36,889 nucleotides of DNA from Chryseobacterium rhizosphaerae (GTDB taxonomy: Bacteria > Bacteroidota > Bacteroidia > Flavobacteriales > Weeksellaceae): NCBI RefSeq assembly GCF_003385455.1, contig NZ_QNUF01000039.1, positions 1 through 36,889 on the forward strand, in the 5' to 3' direction. The translations under genes were made by a program, and so were the position numbers. Every line of letters starts with the position of its first letter. The first letter of the stretch is position 1. This document shows, piece by piece, positions 17,207-25,900 of the stretch. Below the pieces are notes generated by a model. The model saw nothing but the letters and a program-made list of their open reading frames with translations. It did no database searches and had not been told where the DNA came from.

Positions 17207-19183
17207 TTAAAATTTCATTCTCTGAATCCTCACTGCATTTAAAATTGCCAGCAATGCAACTCCTACATCAGCAAAAACAGCTTCCCACATCGTTGCAAGC
17301 CCCCCGGCTCCAAGGATTAAAACAACAGCTTTTACGGCAAAGGCTAAAATAATGTTCTGCCAAACGATTTTTTTGGTCTGTTTACCTATATTGATTGCCA
17401 TTGGAATTTTGCTGGGTTTATCATCCTGGATCACCACATCTGCCGTTTCAATGGTGGCATCACTTCCCAAACCTCCCATGGCAATTCCCACATCACTTAG
17501 GGCAACTACAGGTGCATCATTCACGCCATCTCCAACAAAAGCTACCGTTTGATTTTTAGCTTTAATTTCTTTGACCTTATTCACTTTATCTTCCGGCAGC
17601 AAATCCCCGTATGCATTGTCGATACCGAGCTGATCTGCCACATATTTTACCACTGTACTCTTATCGCCACTCAGCATCGTAGCTTTTACATTCATTTTAT
17701 GCAGTTTGTCAACTGTTTCTTTAGCATCTTCCTTAATGCTGTCTGCAATGGTAATATATCCTGCAAACTTTCGGTCATACGCTATGGCGATAATGGTATA
17801 CACAATATTGGCATGGTTGATATCATAGCCGATGTTGAATTTATCCATTAATTTAAAGTTCCCTACCAAAAGTTCGTTCCCATTGACCGTAGCTTTCAGA
17901 CCATGCCCTGCAATTTCCTCTACATTTTCCAAAGGAATAGAATGATTGATATCTCCTACATAATTGTGAATGGCAGTGGCTACAGGGTGAGTACTTTTAC
18001 TTTCCAGGACATTGACCATCTGAAGGATTTCATCTTTGTTAAACTCAGGGGTAATACTTACTTCCTGAACTTTGAAAACTCCTTCCGTCATAGTTCCGGT
18101 TTTATCCATCACCACATTTTGAATTTCTGCGATACTATCCAGGAAATTACTTCCTTTAAACAGAATTCCGTTCCGGCTTGCAGCCCCTATTCCTCCGAAA
18201 TAACCTAACGGAATAGAAATGACCAATGCACAAGGGCAAGAAATTACCAGGAAGATCAGGGATCTGTATAACCAATCTCTGAACTGGTAGTCACTGACAA
18301 AGAAATAAGGTAATAAACAGATTCCTATGGCCAGCAGTACAACAATTGGTGTGTATACTTTAGCAAATTTTCTGATAAATAATTCCGTAGGTGCTTTTTG
18401 CGCTGTAGCATTCTGAACCAGCTCCAATATTTTACTTAGCTTACTGTCTTCATACGCAGTATTTACTTTAACAAGGGCAATACTATTCATATTGATCATC
18501 CCTGCCAGCACTGCTTCTCCTTTATTCTTGGTATCAGGTTTACTTTCTCCTGTTAAAGCTGCCGTATTGAATGAGGCCGCATCTGAAAGCAATTCGCCAT
18601 CCAAAGCCAGTTTCTCCCCAGGCTTCAACTGGATAACATCTCCTATTTTTGTTTCTTTCGCTTTTATGGTTTTGGGCTGATTGTTTTCAATAACCGTTAC
18701 CTCATCAGGACGTTGATCCAATAAAGCCTTTATATTTCCTTTTGCTCTGGTTACTGCCATAGACTGGAAAACTTCCCCTACAGCATAAAACAGCATTACG
18801 GCAACTCCTTCCGGATATTCTCCAATGGCAAAAGCACCAATGGTAGCAATTCCCATCAGGAAAAACTCGGAAAAAACATCTCCTTTAATGATACTTTTAT
18901 AAGCATCTTTCAACACAGGAAGCCCTACAGGAATATAAGCTGCCAGGAACCATACTAACCGTACCCATCCGGTAAACCATGTGGGTTTTATATAATTATC
19001 AAAAGCAATTCCTAATAATAAAAGAGCAAATGATATGATAGCCGGAAGAAACATCTGAAAGACCGTCTGATCTCCGGAATCATGGGAGTGGTCGTGTCCG
19101 TCATGATCATGCCCATCTCCTTCTGAATGATTATGTTTTTTGGTTTCTGGTTTTTCCGGGGTTGTGCTACAGCATTTTTCCAT
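17207..19183 (-). CDS. P1B-2 heavy-metal ATPase (Zn/Cd/Pb exporter)
   Basis: 658 residues. ATP-driven export of divalent metals across the inner membrane. Motifs: TGES (211-214), CPC in the membrane site (316-318), DKTGT with phosphorylated Asp360, HP (399-400) and GDGVNDAP (551-558). Asp639 in WEAVFADVGVALL corresponds to the Zn/Cd-specific aspartate of ZntA's last membrane helix. There is no folded N-terminal HMA domain; instead a short metal-catching tail has CC (4-5) and a His/Asp-rich run at about 17-38. It is the last gene of the efflux island, but has its own putative operator and promoter at 19200-19235. The ATG at 19183 lies about 16 nt past that -7 box. Confidence 0.93.
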   Translation of the reverse strand: MEKCCSTTPEKPETKKHNHSEGDGHDHDGHDHSHDSGDQTVFQMFLPAIISFALLLLGIAFDNYIKPTWFTGWVRLVWFLAAYIPVGLPVLKDAYKSIIKGDVFSEFFLMGIATIGAFAIGEYPEGVAVMLFYAVGEVFQSMAVTRAKGNIKALLDQRPDEVTVIENNQPKTIKAKETKIGDVIQLKPGEKLALDGELLSDAASFNTAALTGESKPDTKNKGEAVLAGMINMNSIALVKVNTAYEDSKLSKILELVQNATAQKAPTELFIRKFAKVYTPIVVLLAIGICLLPYFFVSDYQFRDWLYRSLIFLVISCPCALVISIPLGYFGGIGAASRNGILFKGSNFLDSIAEIQNVVMDKTGTMTEGVFKVQEVSITPEFNKDEILQMVNVLESKSTHPVATAIHNYVGDINHSIPLENVEEIAGHGLKATVNGNELLVGNFKLMDKFNIGYDINHANIVYTIIAIAYDRKFAGYITIADSIKEDAKETVDKLHKMNVKATMLSGDKSTVVKYVADQLGIDNAYGDLLPEDKVNKVKEIKAKNQTVAFVGDGVNDAPVVALSDVGIAMGGLGSDATIETADVVIQDDKPSKIPMAINIGKQTKKIVWQNIILAFAVKAVVLILGAGGLATMWEAVFADVGVALLAILNAVRIQRMKF

Positions 19184-19199
19184 AACTGATATTTTTATA

Positions 19200-19235
19200 C
19201 AAATTTAATGGTGAGACAGATGCAATGCTATTGCA
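19200..19235 (-). promoter_or_regulatory. Fur-family operator plus promoter for the P-type ATPase
   Basis: The palindrome TGCAATGCTATTGCA (19221-19235) overlaps the last codons of the Fur-family gene. On the minus strand it is followed after 13 nt by TAAATTTG (19207-19200), a -7 match. The same layout, with the same 13-nt gap, occurs before the RND gene at 27348-27383. The 7-1-7 palindrome form is typical of Fur-family sites, so repression by the adjacent regulator is inferred. Confidence 0.75.
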
Positions 19236-19647
19236 AACTTTCAAGACAATTTTCGCAGATTCCTTTGGCAAACAGCCTTATTTCATCAATCCTGAAATTG
19301 GTCTGAATATTCTCAGGGAAGGAAATATCTTCTTTACACGTAGTTTGTTTACATATTTTACAATAGAAATGGAGATGCCAGTCTTTATGTGTTTTCTCAT
19401 CACAATCATCTTCACACAACTTATATTTTGTGGTAGTATTCTCCTGTATACTGTGAACAATACCTTTTTCTTCAAAGGTTTTCAATGTCCTGTAAATGGT
19501 GATCCTGTCTGCATTATCAAAATGATTTTCTATTTCAGAAAGAGACAATGCTGCTTCCTGAGAGCTTAAGAAATCATATACCAGGATCCTCATGCTGGTA
19601 GGCTTGGTATTTTTAACGATAAGTTTGCTTTCTATATCTTTTTTCAT
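19228..19647 (-). CDS. Fur-family metal-responsive transcriptional regulator
   Basis: 139 residues, a typical Fur/Zur/PerR length. The winged-helix DNA-binding domain (about 15-75) includes the recognition segment DRITIYRTLKTFEEKG. The dimerisation/metal domain has HLHFYCKICK (His91, His93, Cys96, Cys99) and CENC (131-134), the two structural-zinc CxxC pairs. The sequence does not tell which metal is sensed; an efflux context suggests derepression by excess Zn/Co/Cd, the reverse of classical Zur. The ATG at 19647 (MKKDIESK) fits a 17-nt gap after the CDF gene; an ATG three codons upstream is also possible. It probably binds the two TGCAATGsTATTGCA sites. Confidence 0.88.
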   Translation of the reverse strand: MKKDIESKLIVKNTKPTSMRILVYDFLSSQEAALSLSEIENHFDNADRITIYRTLKTFEEKGIVHSIQENTTTKYKLCEDDCDEKTHKDWHLHFYCKICKQTTCKEDISFPENIQTNFRIDEIRLFAKGICENCLESLQ

Positions 19648-19664
19648 TGTCAACAATTTTAATG

Positions 19665-20567
19665 TTACAGATGCACTTCTGCTTCCTCATATCCTTCCTC
19701 CTCTATCTGAAAAGTGGTATGGCTTATTTTAAAGTTTCTGATCGTCTCCTCCGTCAAGGTTTTCAATAATTGATTTTGAGAAACCCCTTCGTTCTTTACA
19801 ACATGAGCGCTCATCGCGTTGACACTCGAGGTAAGAGACCAGACATGAAGATCATGGATATTCTTCACTCCAGGGGTCTGCTCCAATGACTGACGCAGCT
19901 TATGAATGTCTACGTCTTTGGGAGTTCCTTCCAATAAAACATTAATTGCTTCTTTCAACAGTTTCCAGGTTCTTGGAAAAATCAGAAGCCCAATGGCTGC
20001 AGAAATCAAAGGATCTGCATAATACCAACCTGTGGTAAGCATAATAACTCCGGCAATCATTACCCCTACAGAGGTAAGCATATCTGAAAGAACTTCAAAG
20101 TAAGCTCCTTTCATATTCAGGCTTCCTTCTGAATCTTTTCTGAGGATCATCATCCCGATAATATTAACTATCAATCCAATTCCTGCTACAATCAGCATCG
20201 ATTTACTCTGTACCTCAGGTGGACTCTGAAAACGTTTATAAGCTTCAACCAATACATAGATAGAAATTCCCAGTAAAACGACTGCATTAATAACAGCAGC
20301 TAATATTTCAGTCCGGTAATATCCATATGTTTTGGAAGGATCTGCTTTTCTTTCTCCTATTTTTATAGCAATAAATGCCAAAAGCAATCCCACAACATCC
20401 GTCAGCATATGGGCTGCATCAGCCAATAATGCAAGGCTATTGGTAACTATTCCTCCAATAACCTCAGCAATAAGATAGGTTCCGCTGAGACCGAGTACGA
20501 TCAGAAGATTCTTTTTATGTCTGCTTGCTGCAGAGGGTGTTTGTATTTGTGTTGGTGTGTTTTCCAT
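19665..20567 (-). CDS. cation diffusion facilitator (CzcD-type Zn/Co/Cd exporter)
   Basis: 300 residues, six predicted membrane helices and a C-terminal ferredoxin-like cytoplasmic domain (about 205-300). The transport site is visible as His53 and Asp57 (AAHMLTD) with Glu158 and Asp162 (YFEVLSD); the Glu in the second pair is a known bacterial variant of the HxxxD motif. It exchanges cytoplasmic Zn, Co or Cd for protons across the inner membrane. It lies 18 nt after the bestrophin gene and 17 nt before the Fur-family gene. In this operon it would feed metal to the periplasm, where the RND pump can remove it. Confidence 0.92.
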   Translation of the reverse strand: MENTPTQIQTPSAASRHKKNLLIVLGLSGTYLIAEVIGGIVTNSLALLADAAHMLTDVVGLLLAFIAIKIGERKADPSKTYGYYRTEILAAVINAVVLLGISIYVLVEAYKRFQSPPEVQSKSMLIVAGIGLIVNIIGMMILRKDSEGSLNMKGAYFEVLSDMLTSVGVMIAGVIMLTTGWYYADPLISAAIGLLIFPRTWKLLKEAINVLLEGTPKDVDIHKLRQSLEQTPGVKNIHDLHVWSLTSSVNAMSAHVVKNEGVSQNQLLKTLTEETIRNFKISHTTFQIEEEGYEEAEVHL

Positions 20568-20585
20568 ATGATCTTTATGGTTTAA

Positions 20586-21467
20586 TTACATTTCATAATA
20601 CAATGTATTTTCTTTTTTTAAAGGGACATTTTGTTCACCAATCATTTGTCTGATATTGATCTCTATGGTCTGTGCCAAAGACGTCATTGGAGTATCCACC
20701 GGGCCGTTTTCAAAAGGGTCCTGCATAATGATTGATGTTTTTTCAATAGCAATGAACATGATCGGAATCAGGAAGGTAATCGCAATTTCCACTACAAGCT
20801 GAGAATCGTCCAGCCCAAACGGAAGTATCGCGGCAAATACATAGATCAAAATATGTACTAAAATGCTGTAAGATCTTGGGAAAACGGTATTTTTCAATCT
20901 TTCACATTTTCCCATGCTGTCACAAAGTCTTGTGACGATATCATTCAGCTGCATTTGCTGAAAATCCGTTAATTCTTTTGTTGTGGCAATTTCCTTTAGC
21001 TGTTTAGAATGAGCATCCAGCAGAGCATTGGGTATATTCATTCCGTTGATATGATTTTTATCCAGATATTCCTGAACTTTTTCTGAGAAGGGTTGCTTTC
21101 TGAGAGATTCTCCCAGCGCATATGTCCAGATGATTTGTCTTTCGGCAAAATCTTTTATTGTTTTATCATCTCCCGCAGGTATAAACTGGAGAACCAGTCT
21201 TACAAACGTCCTTGAATCATTAACAATAGCTCCCCAAACGGTTCTTGCTTCCCACCATCTTTCGTAAGACTGGGAAGTCCGGAAAGCCAGTAGTAAAGAT
21301 ACAGCTGTTCCTAAGAGTGCGGGAATATTCAAAGGAAGTGAGATTTTTCTAAACCCGGGCAGCATATCCAAAAGACCAATAACCACAGCGAATATTCCGA
21401 TAAACAGGATCTGAGATTTTATTTCACGGATGAAATACCAGACTGATATTTTTTTGTTTAATAACAT
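20586..21467 (-). CDS. bestrophin-family ion channel
   Basis: 293 residues, of the bacterial bestrophin/UPF0187 family. Hydrophobic segments lie near 20-36 and 48-64, the conserved RTSQSYERWWEAR follows at about 63-75, and further membrane segments near 205-245 include the acidic FLIPIMFIAIEKTS. Bacterial homologues are pentameric channels; some conduct cations rather than chloride. Its substrate here is unknown. It sits inside the metal-efflux operon, 18 nt before the CDF gene, which suggests a role in charge balance or metal/ion leak during efflux. A 136-nt gap separates it from the adaptor gene; no convincing promoter was seen there. Confidence 0.88.
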   Translation of the reverse strand: MLLNKKISVWYFIREIKSQILFIGIFAVVIGLLDMLPGFRKISLPLNIPALLGTAVSLLLAFRTSQSYERWWEARTVWGAIVNDSRTFVRLVLQFIPAGDDKTIKDFAERQIIWTYALGESLRKQPFSEKVQEYLDKNHINGMNIPNALLDAHSKQLKEIATTKELTDFQQMQLNDIVTRLCDSMGKCERLKNTVFPRSYSILVHILIYVFAAILPFGLDDSQLVVEIAITFLIPIMFIAIEKTSIIMQDPFENGPVDTPMTSLAQTIEINIRQMIGEQNVPLKKENTLYYEM

Positions 21468-21603
21468 AATTCATCATTTATTAAATACAACTTCTCTTTT
21501 CACCTTCAGACAGTTTTTACAAGAGCAAAAACGAATATGCAATCAGTTCTAAATTAAGCATAAAAAACGATATTTACCTGATTCCGGTCACATTCATTAT
21601 GGC

Positions 21604-22842
21604 TTATTCATGCTCCCCTGAATTCACAAGTTTAGCATTAACAAAAAAGGCACCCTTTACCACAATTTTCGCATCAGCAGAAATCTGACCGATGGGTGTA
21701 ATTGCTGTATACCCCATATCTGACGTGCCTTTCACTACTTCTATTTTTTCAAAATTCATTGTTTTAGGGTGAGGCTTTCCTTTTTCTTCATGTTCTCCTT
21801 CCGGTTTTTTATCGGTTTGTACAAAAACATAATATTTACTGTCCGCTTCTACAATCGCCGAGGTAGGAACGGCTGGTGTAGTACTTTTATCAAGACTCAC
21901 AATTCCAGTAATATTCATTCCATCAATTAATCCAGCTTTATTTCCAATCACTTCGCAATGCATCGAAATGGTTTTGCTCTCGTTTTCAAATGAAGATCCT
22001 ATACTATATACTCTTGCATCATATTCTGTTTCGGGGTTATTGGTCAGATTAAAATGTACAATCTGCCCTACCCTCATTTTCGGAAGGTCTTTTTCGAAAA
22101 TCTGAAGATCCAGGTGAATGGAACCATTATCAATCACAGTAGCTACCGGAGACGAAATATCTACATAGCTTCCGATCTGTGCTGTAATCCCACTGATGGT
22201 TCCGCTGATTGGAGCCGTGATAACTAATCCTGATCTCATATTCCCATTGTTTACGCTTCCTGGGCTTATCCCCATCATCTGAAGTTGTTTAAGAAGAGAT
22301 GCTCTTTTTGTTCTTAAAGTTTTCAGTTCAGCATCTGCACTTTGTAAATTTTTCTTTGCTCCGGCATCATTGTCAAAAAGCTCCCTTTGTCTTCTGAATT
22401 CTTGTTCCGCATAGGTTATTCTGCTGTTTGTAGTTAGATAATCTTCCTGAAGCTGTATATATTCCGGATTGGCAATGGTAGCAATCACCTGTCCTTTTTT
22501 CACAATACTTCCTACCTGGATATTTAACGTTTTTATGATTCCTCCATATAAAGAAGTAATCGTCGCTTTATTACTGTTAGGAACACTTAGCAGACCATTT
22601 GCTTTGATCGTGGATGTGAGTTCTTTCATATCTACAGTCCCCAGAGCTACTCCTACTGATTGCATCTGTTCTTCTGTTAATGCGGCTATGGTTGCAGGAG
22701 CTTCTTCTTTTGGAGTTTCCTTCTGCTCTGTTTTTTCAGGAGTTTTCTCAGCGGCCTTTTCTGCTGAAGCCTCTTTCTTTCCGCAGCTTATGATGAACAG
22801 GGAAATAAGAACAAGGGTTATAATACTATATTTGAGTTTCAT
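21604..22842 (-). CDS. czcB: CzcB-type RND periplasmic adaptor lipoprotein
   Basis: 412 residues, membrane-fusion protein of the HlyD/RND type, bridging the inner-membrane pump and outer-membrane channel. The lipoprotein signal ends LFIISC (Cys20). A charged Lys/Glu/Ala-rich linker follows. The lipoyl halves (IKTLNIQVGSIVKKGQVIATI and APISGTISGITAQIGSYVDI) flank a coiled-coil hairpin of about 70 residues (DYLTTNSRITYAEQEFRRQR onward); the beta-barrel and membrane-proximal domains follow. A His/Glu-containing stretch EGEHEEKGKPHP near 350 may bind metal. The frame is open to an ATG at 22932, 1 nt past the pump stop; I prefer 22842 because it starts the lipoprotein signal. Confidence 0.9.
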   Translation of the reverse strand: MKLKYSIITLVLISLFIISCGKKEASAEKAAEKTPEKTEQKETPKEEAPATIAALTEEQMQSVGVALGTVDMKELTSTIKANGLLSVPNSNKATITSLYGGIIKTLNIQVGSIVKKGQVIATIANPEYIQLQEDYLTTNSRITYAEQEFRRQRELFDNDAGAKKNLQSADAELKTLRTKRASLLKQLQMMGISPGSVNNGNMRSGLVITAPISGTISGITAQIGSYVDISSPVATVIDNGSIHLDLQIFEKDLPKMRVGQIVHFNLTNNPETEYDARVYSIGSSFENESKTISMHCEVIGNKAGLIDGMNITGIVSLDKSTTPAVPTSAIVEADSKYYVFVQTDKKPEGEHEEKGKPHPKTMNFEKIEVVKGTSDMGYTAITPIGQISADAKIVVKGAFFVNAKLVNSGEHE

Positions 22843-22933
22843 ATGCACATATTTATTTTTTATAAGATCGTATGCCACTGCTATCTTTATTGGTGATTGT
22901 TTACCTGAGAATGTTTTGAATAGCGATTTCATA

Positions 22934-25900
22934 TTATTTATTAATGATTGAATTAATGGTTACTACAGCTTGGTTGACTTGTTGGATCGATTCCAGATAT
23001 TTCAGCTGAATATTGGTTGCAGTTTGCAAAGCAAAAAGATATTCTACATAAGATATTTCTCCTGTTTTATAACCTAATTGAGCTGCGTTTACAATTTTTT
23101 CAGCGTTAGGTATTGCCTGAGTAGTATAATAATCATACTGCTGGATATCCTGCTGATACTGGCTGAATGCATTTTCTAAGTGCGTAGTAAGCTGTTTCTG
23201 CTGCATTTTTGCATTAGTCTCAGCAACCTGTTTTTGATATTCCAATGCCTGAATTCTTGCTTTGGTAGCTCCAAATGTCAGGGGAATAGCAACACCTAGG
23301 GTAGCAGCACTGAAACGGTTTCCGCTTCCATAGTATCTTTCCTGCCCGTTTACCGTTTGAAAGCCTATCAACGACTGATTTGTATACCCCAAGCTAAAAT
23401 CAGGAAGCCCCATAGATTTTTCAACCTTTTTATTCTTCTCTGCAATCTCCATATCCTGATATAAAGCCCGGACTGAAGGGTTGTTAGCCACTACTGTACT
23501 ATCCAATATATTTTCAACTTTCAGAGGTTCATAATTTTGATTGAAAGGCACCTCAAAGTCTTCTGAAGTATTTAAAATTGTTTTTAAATTCTTATAAGCA
23601 TTAGTTAAATATACCTCATTCTGTCTCAGTAACAGATCAATTTCTCCTTTTTGTGTTTCTGCCGTGTTTATTTCAATTTTTTTAATATCTCCGGCTTTAA
23701 ATCTTACGGTTGCAATTCTGATAAAATCATCATATACCTTGCCAAGGCTCGTTAGCTGAGCTTTGTTATACTGAAGATATTCAATTTGATAATAATAAGT
23801 ACGAACCTGTCTTATCAGTTCATTGGTGGTTACTTCTTTATCAATCTGCCTACTTTTAATATTCTCATTGATTAATTCTTTTTTCGCCTTAAAAAGTGTT
23901 GGAAAAGGAATACTCTGAGAGATTGCAAAGGACTGGTCAAAATTGCGGCTATTGTATTGACCCAACTGGGCTTCAAAACTTAATTTGGGAAGTTCTTTGG
24001 ATGTAGGTCTCAATGCTTCAGCTGATTTTATACTTAAATCTTTTGATTTTAAAATTAAATTATTATCCATCGCTATCTGTATGGCCTGATCTACAGACAT
24101 TGGCTTGGACTGGGCTTTAAAAGTCTGCCCCATCATCATTAATCCTAAAACAAGAACTATAGTAAATGTTCCTGTATTATTGTTTTTTCTTTTCAAAATC
24201 TTTGTATTGAAAATGATATACAGCATTGGTAAAACGAATAAGGTAAGGAACGTTGCAGATACCAACCCGCCAATTACCACTGTTGCCAGAGGTTTTTGAA
24301 CTTCTGCCCCTGCCCCCGTAGAAATAGCCATTGGCAGGAATCCTAATGAAGCCACGGTAGCCGTCATCAAAACCGGTCTTAGCCTGCTCTTCGTTCCTTC
24401 ATACACTCGTTTCAGGAGGTCTGTTTCCCCTTCTTTTTCAAGTTGATTAAAAGTTCCTATCAAAACGATCCCATTAAGTACGGCTACCCCAAAGAGGGCA
24501 ATAAATCCTATTCCGGCACTAATACTGAACGGCATATCTCTCAAAAGAAGGGCAAACACCCCTCCAATGGCACTCATCGGAATCGCTGTAAAGATCAGCC
24601 CGGCCTGTTTAAATGAACGGAATGTAAAATACAACAGCATAAAAATCAGGAGCAGTGATACCGGAACGGCAATCATCAAACGTTTACTTGCTTCCTGTAA
24701 GTTTTCAAATTGTCCACCATAGGTAAAATAATATCCTGATGGTAGCTTGATCTCTTTGTCCAATTTTGCCTGGATATCTTTTACTACACTTTCCACATCG
24801 CGACCTTTTACGTTAAATCCTATTACAATTCTACGTTTCCCCAATTCACGGCTGATTTGTGCAGGACCAAGCTTATAGCTGACATTGGCAACCTGTGACA
24901 GTGGAATCTGAGCACCAGTAGCAGTAGTAATCATTAAATTATTAACATCCGAAATATCTGACCTGTGGAGGCTGTCAAGACGAACTACTAAATCAAAACG
25001 TCTTTCGTTTTCAAAAACCTGCCCGGCAGCTTTACCTGCAAAGGCTGTACTGACCGCATTGTTAACGTCTTCAATATTTAATCCATAATTCGCGATTCTT
25101 GTTCTGTCATATTGTACATTGATTTGAGGTAAACCGCTCACTCTTTCAATCTGAGGCGCTGTAGCACCATCAACAGACTGAATGACTTTTCCTACTTTAT
25201 CAGCATAAACAGCCAGTGAATCAAGGTTTTCACCAAAAATTTTCACGGCAACATCCTGCCTGATTCCGGTCATCAATTCATTGAAACGCATCTGGATAGG
25301 TTGATTTTTTTCAAAAAAGACTCCAGGAATTGTCTCTAATTTCTCACTGATCTCATCTGCCAGTTCGTTATACGATTTTTTAGTTTTCCATTCGCTTTGC
25401 GGTTTCAATACTACAATCATATCAGTAGCTTCGGGAGGCATCGGATCTGTAGGAACTTCAGCTGATCCTGTTTTTCCTACGACCATTTTCACCTCATCAA
25501 ATTGTTTGATAATTCTGGAAGCCTGCATTGAGGTTTCAATACTCTGGCTCAATGAGCTTCCTTGTGGCAGAATACAATGGAATGCAAAATCACCTTCCTG
25601 TAATTGTGGAATAAATTCTCCCCCCATATTCTTAAAGATGAAAGCAGCAATGACAAAAATCGCAATGGTTGCTGAAACGATAATATATTTTATTCTGATT
25701 GCTTTTTGTAATAACGGCTGATAAACCTTCTGGATAGCATTCATCATTTTATCGGAAAGGGTATCTTTATGTGATATTTTTTTAGATAAAAATAATGCAC
25801 TCATCATCGGAATATATGTGATTGATAATATAGTTGCTCCAATGATCGCAAAACCTACTGTTTTAGCCATAGGGGTAAACATTTTCCCTTCTACACCTGC

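Noticed and set aside
22842..22932. N-terminal extension of the CzcB-type adaptor from an ATG 1 nt after the pump stop
   Set aside because: The extension would place 30 residues before a clear lipoprotein signal, so the ATG at 22842 is preferred; the near-adjacent ATG is noted.
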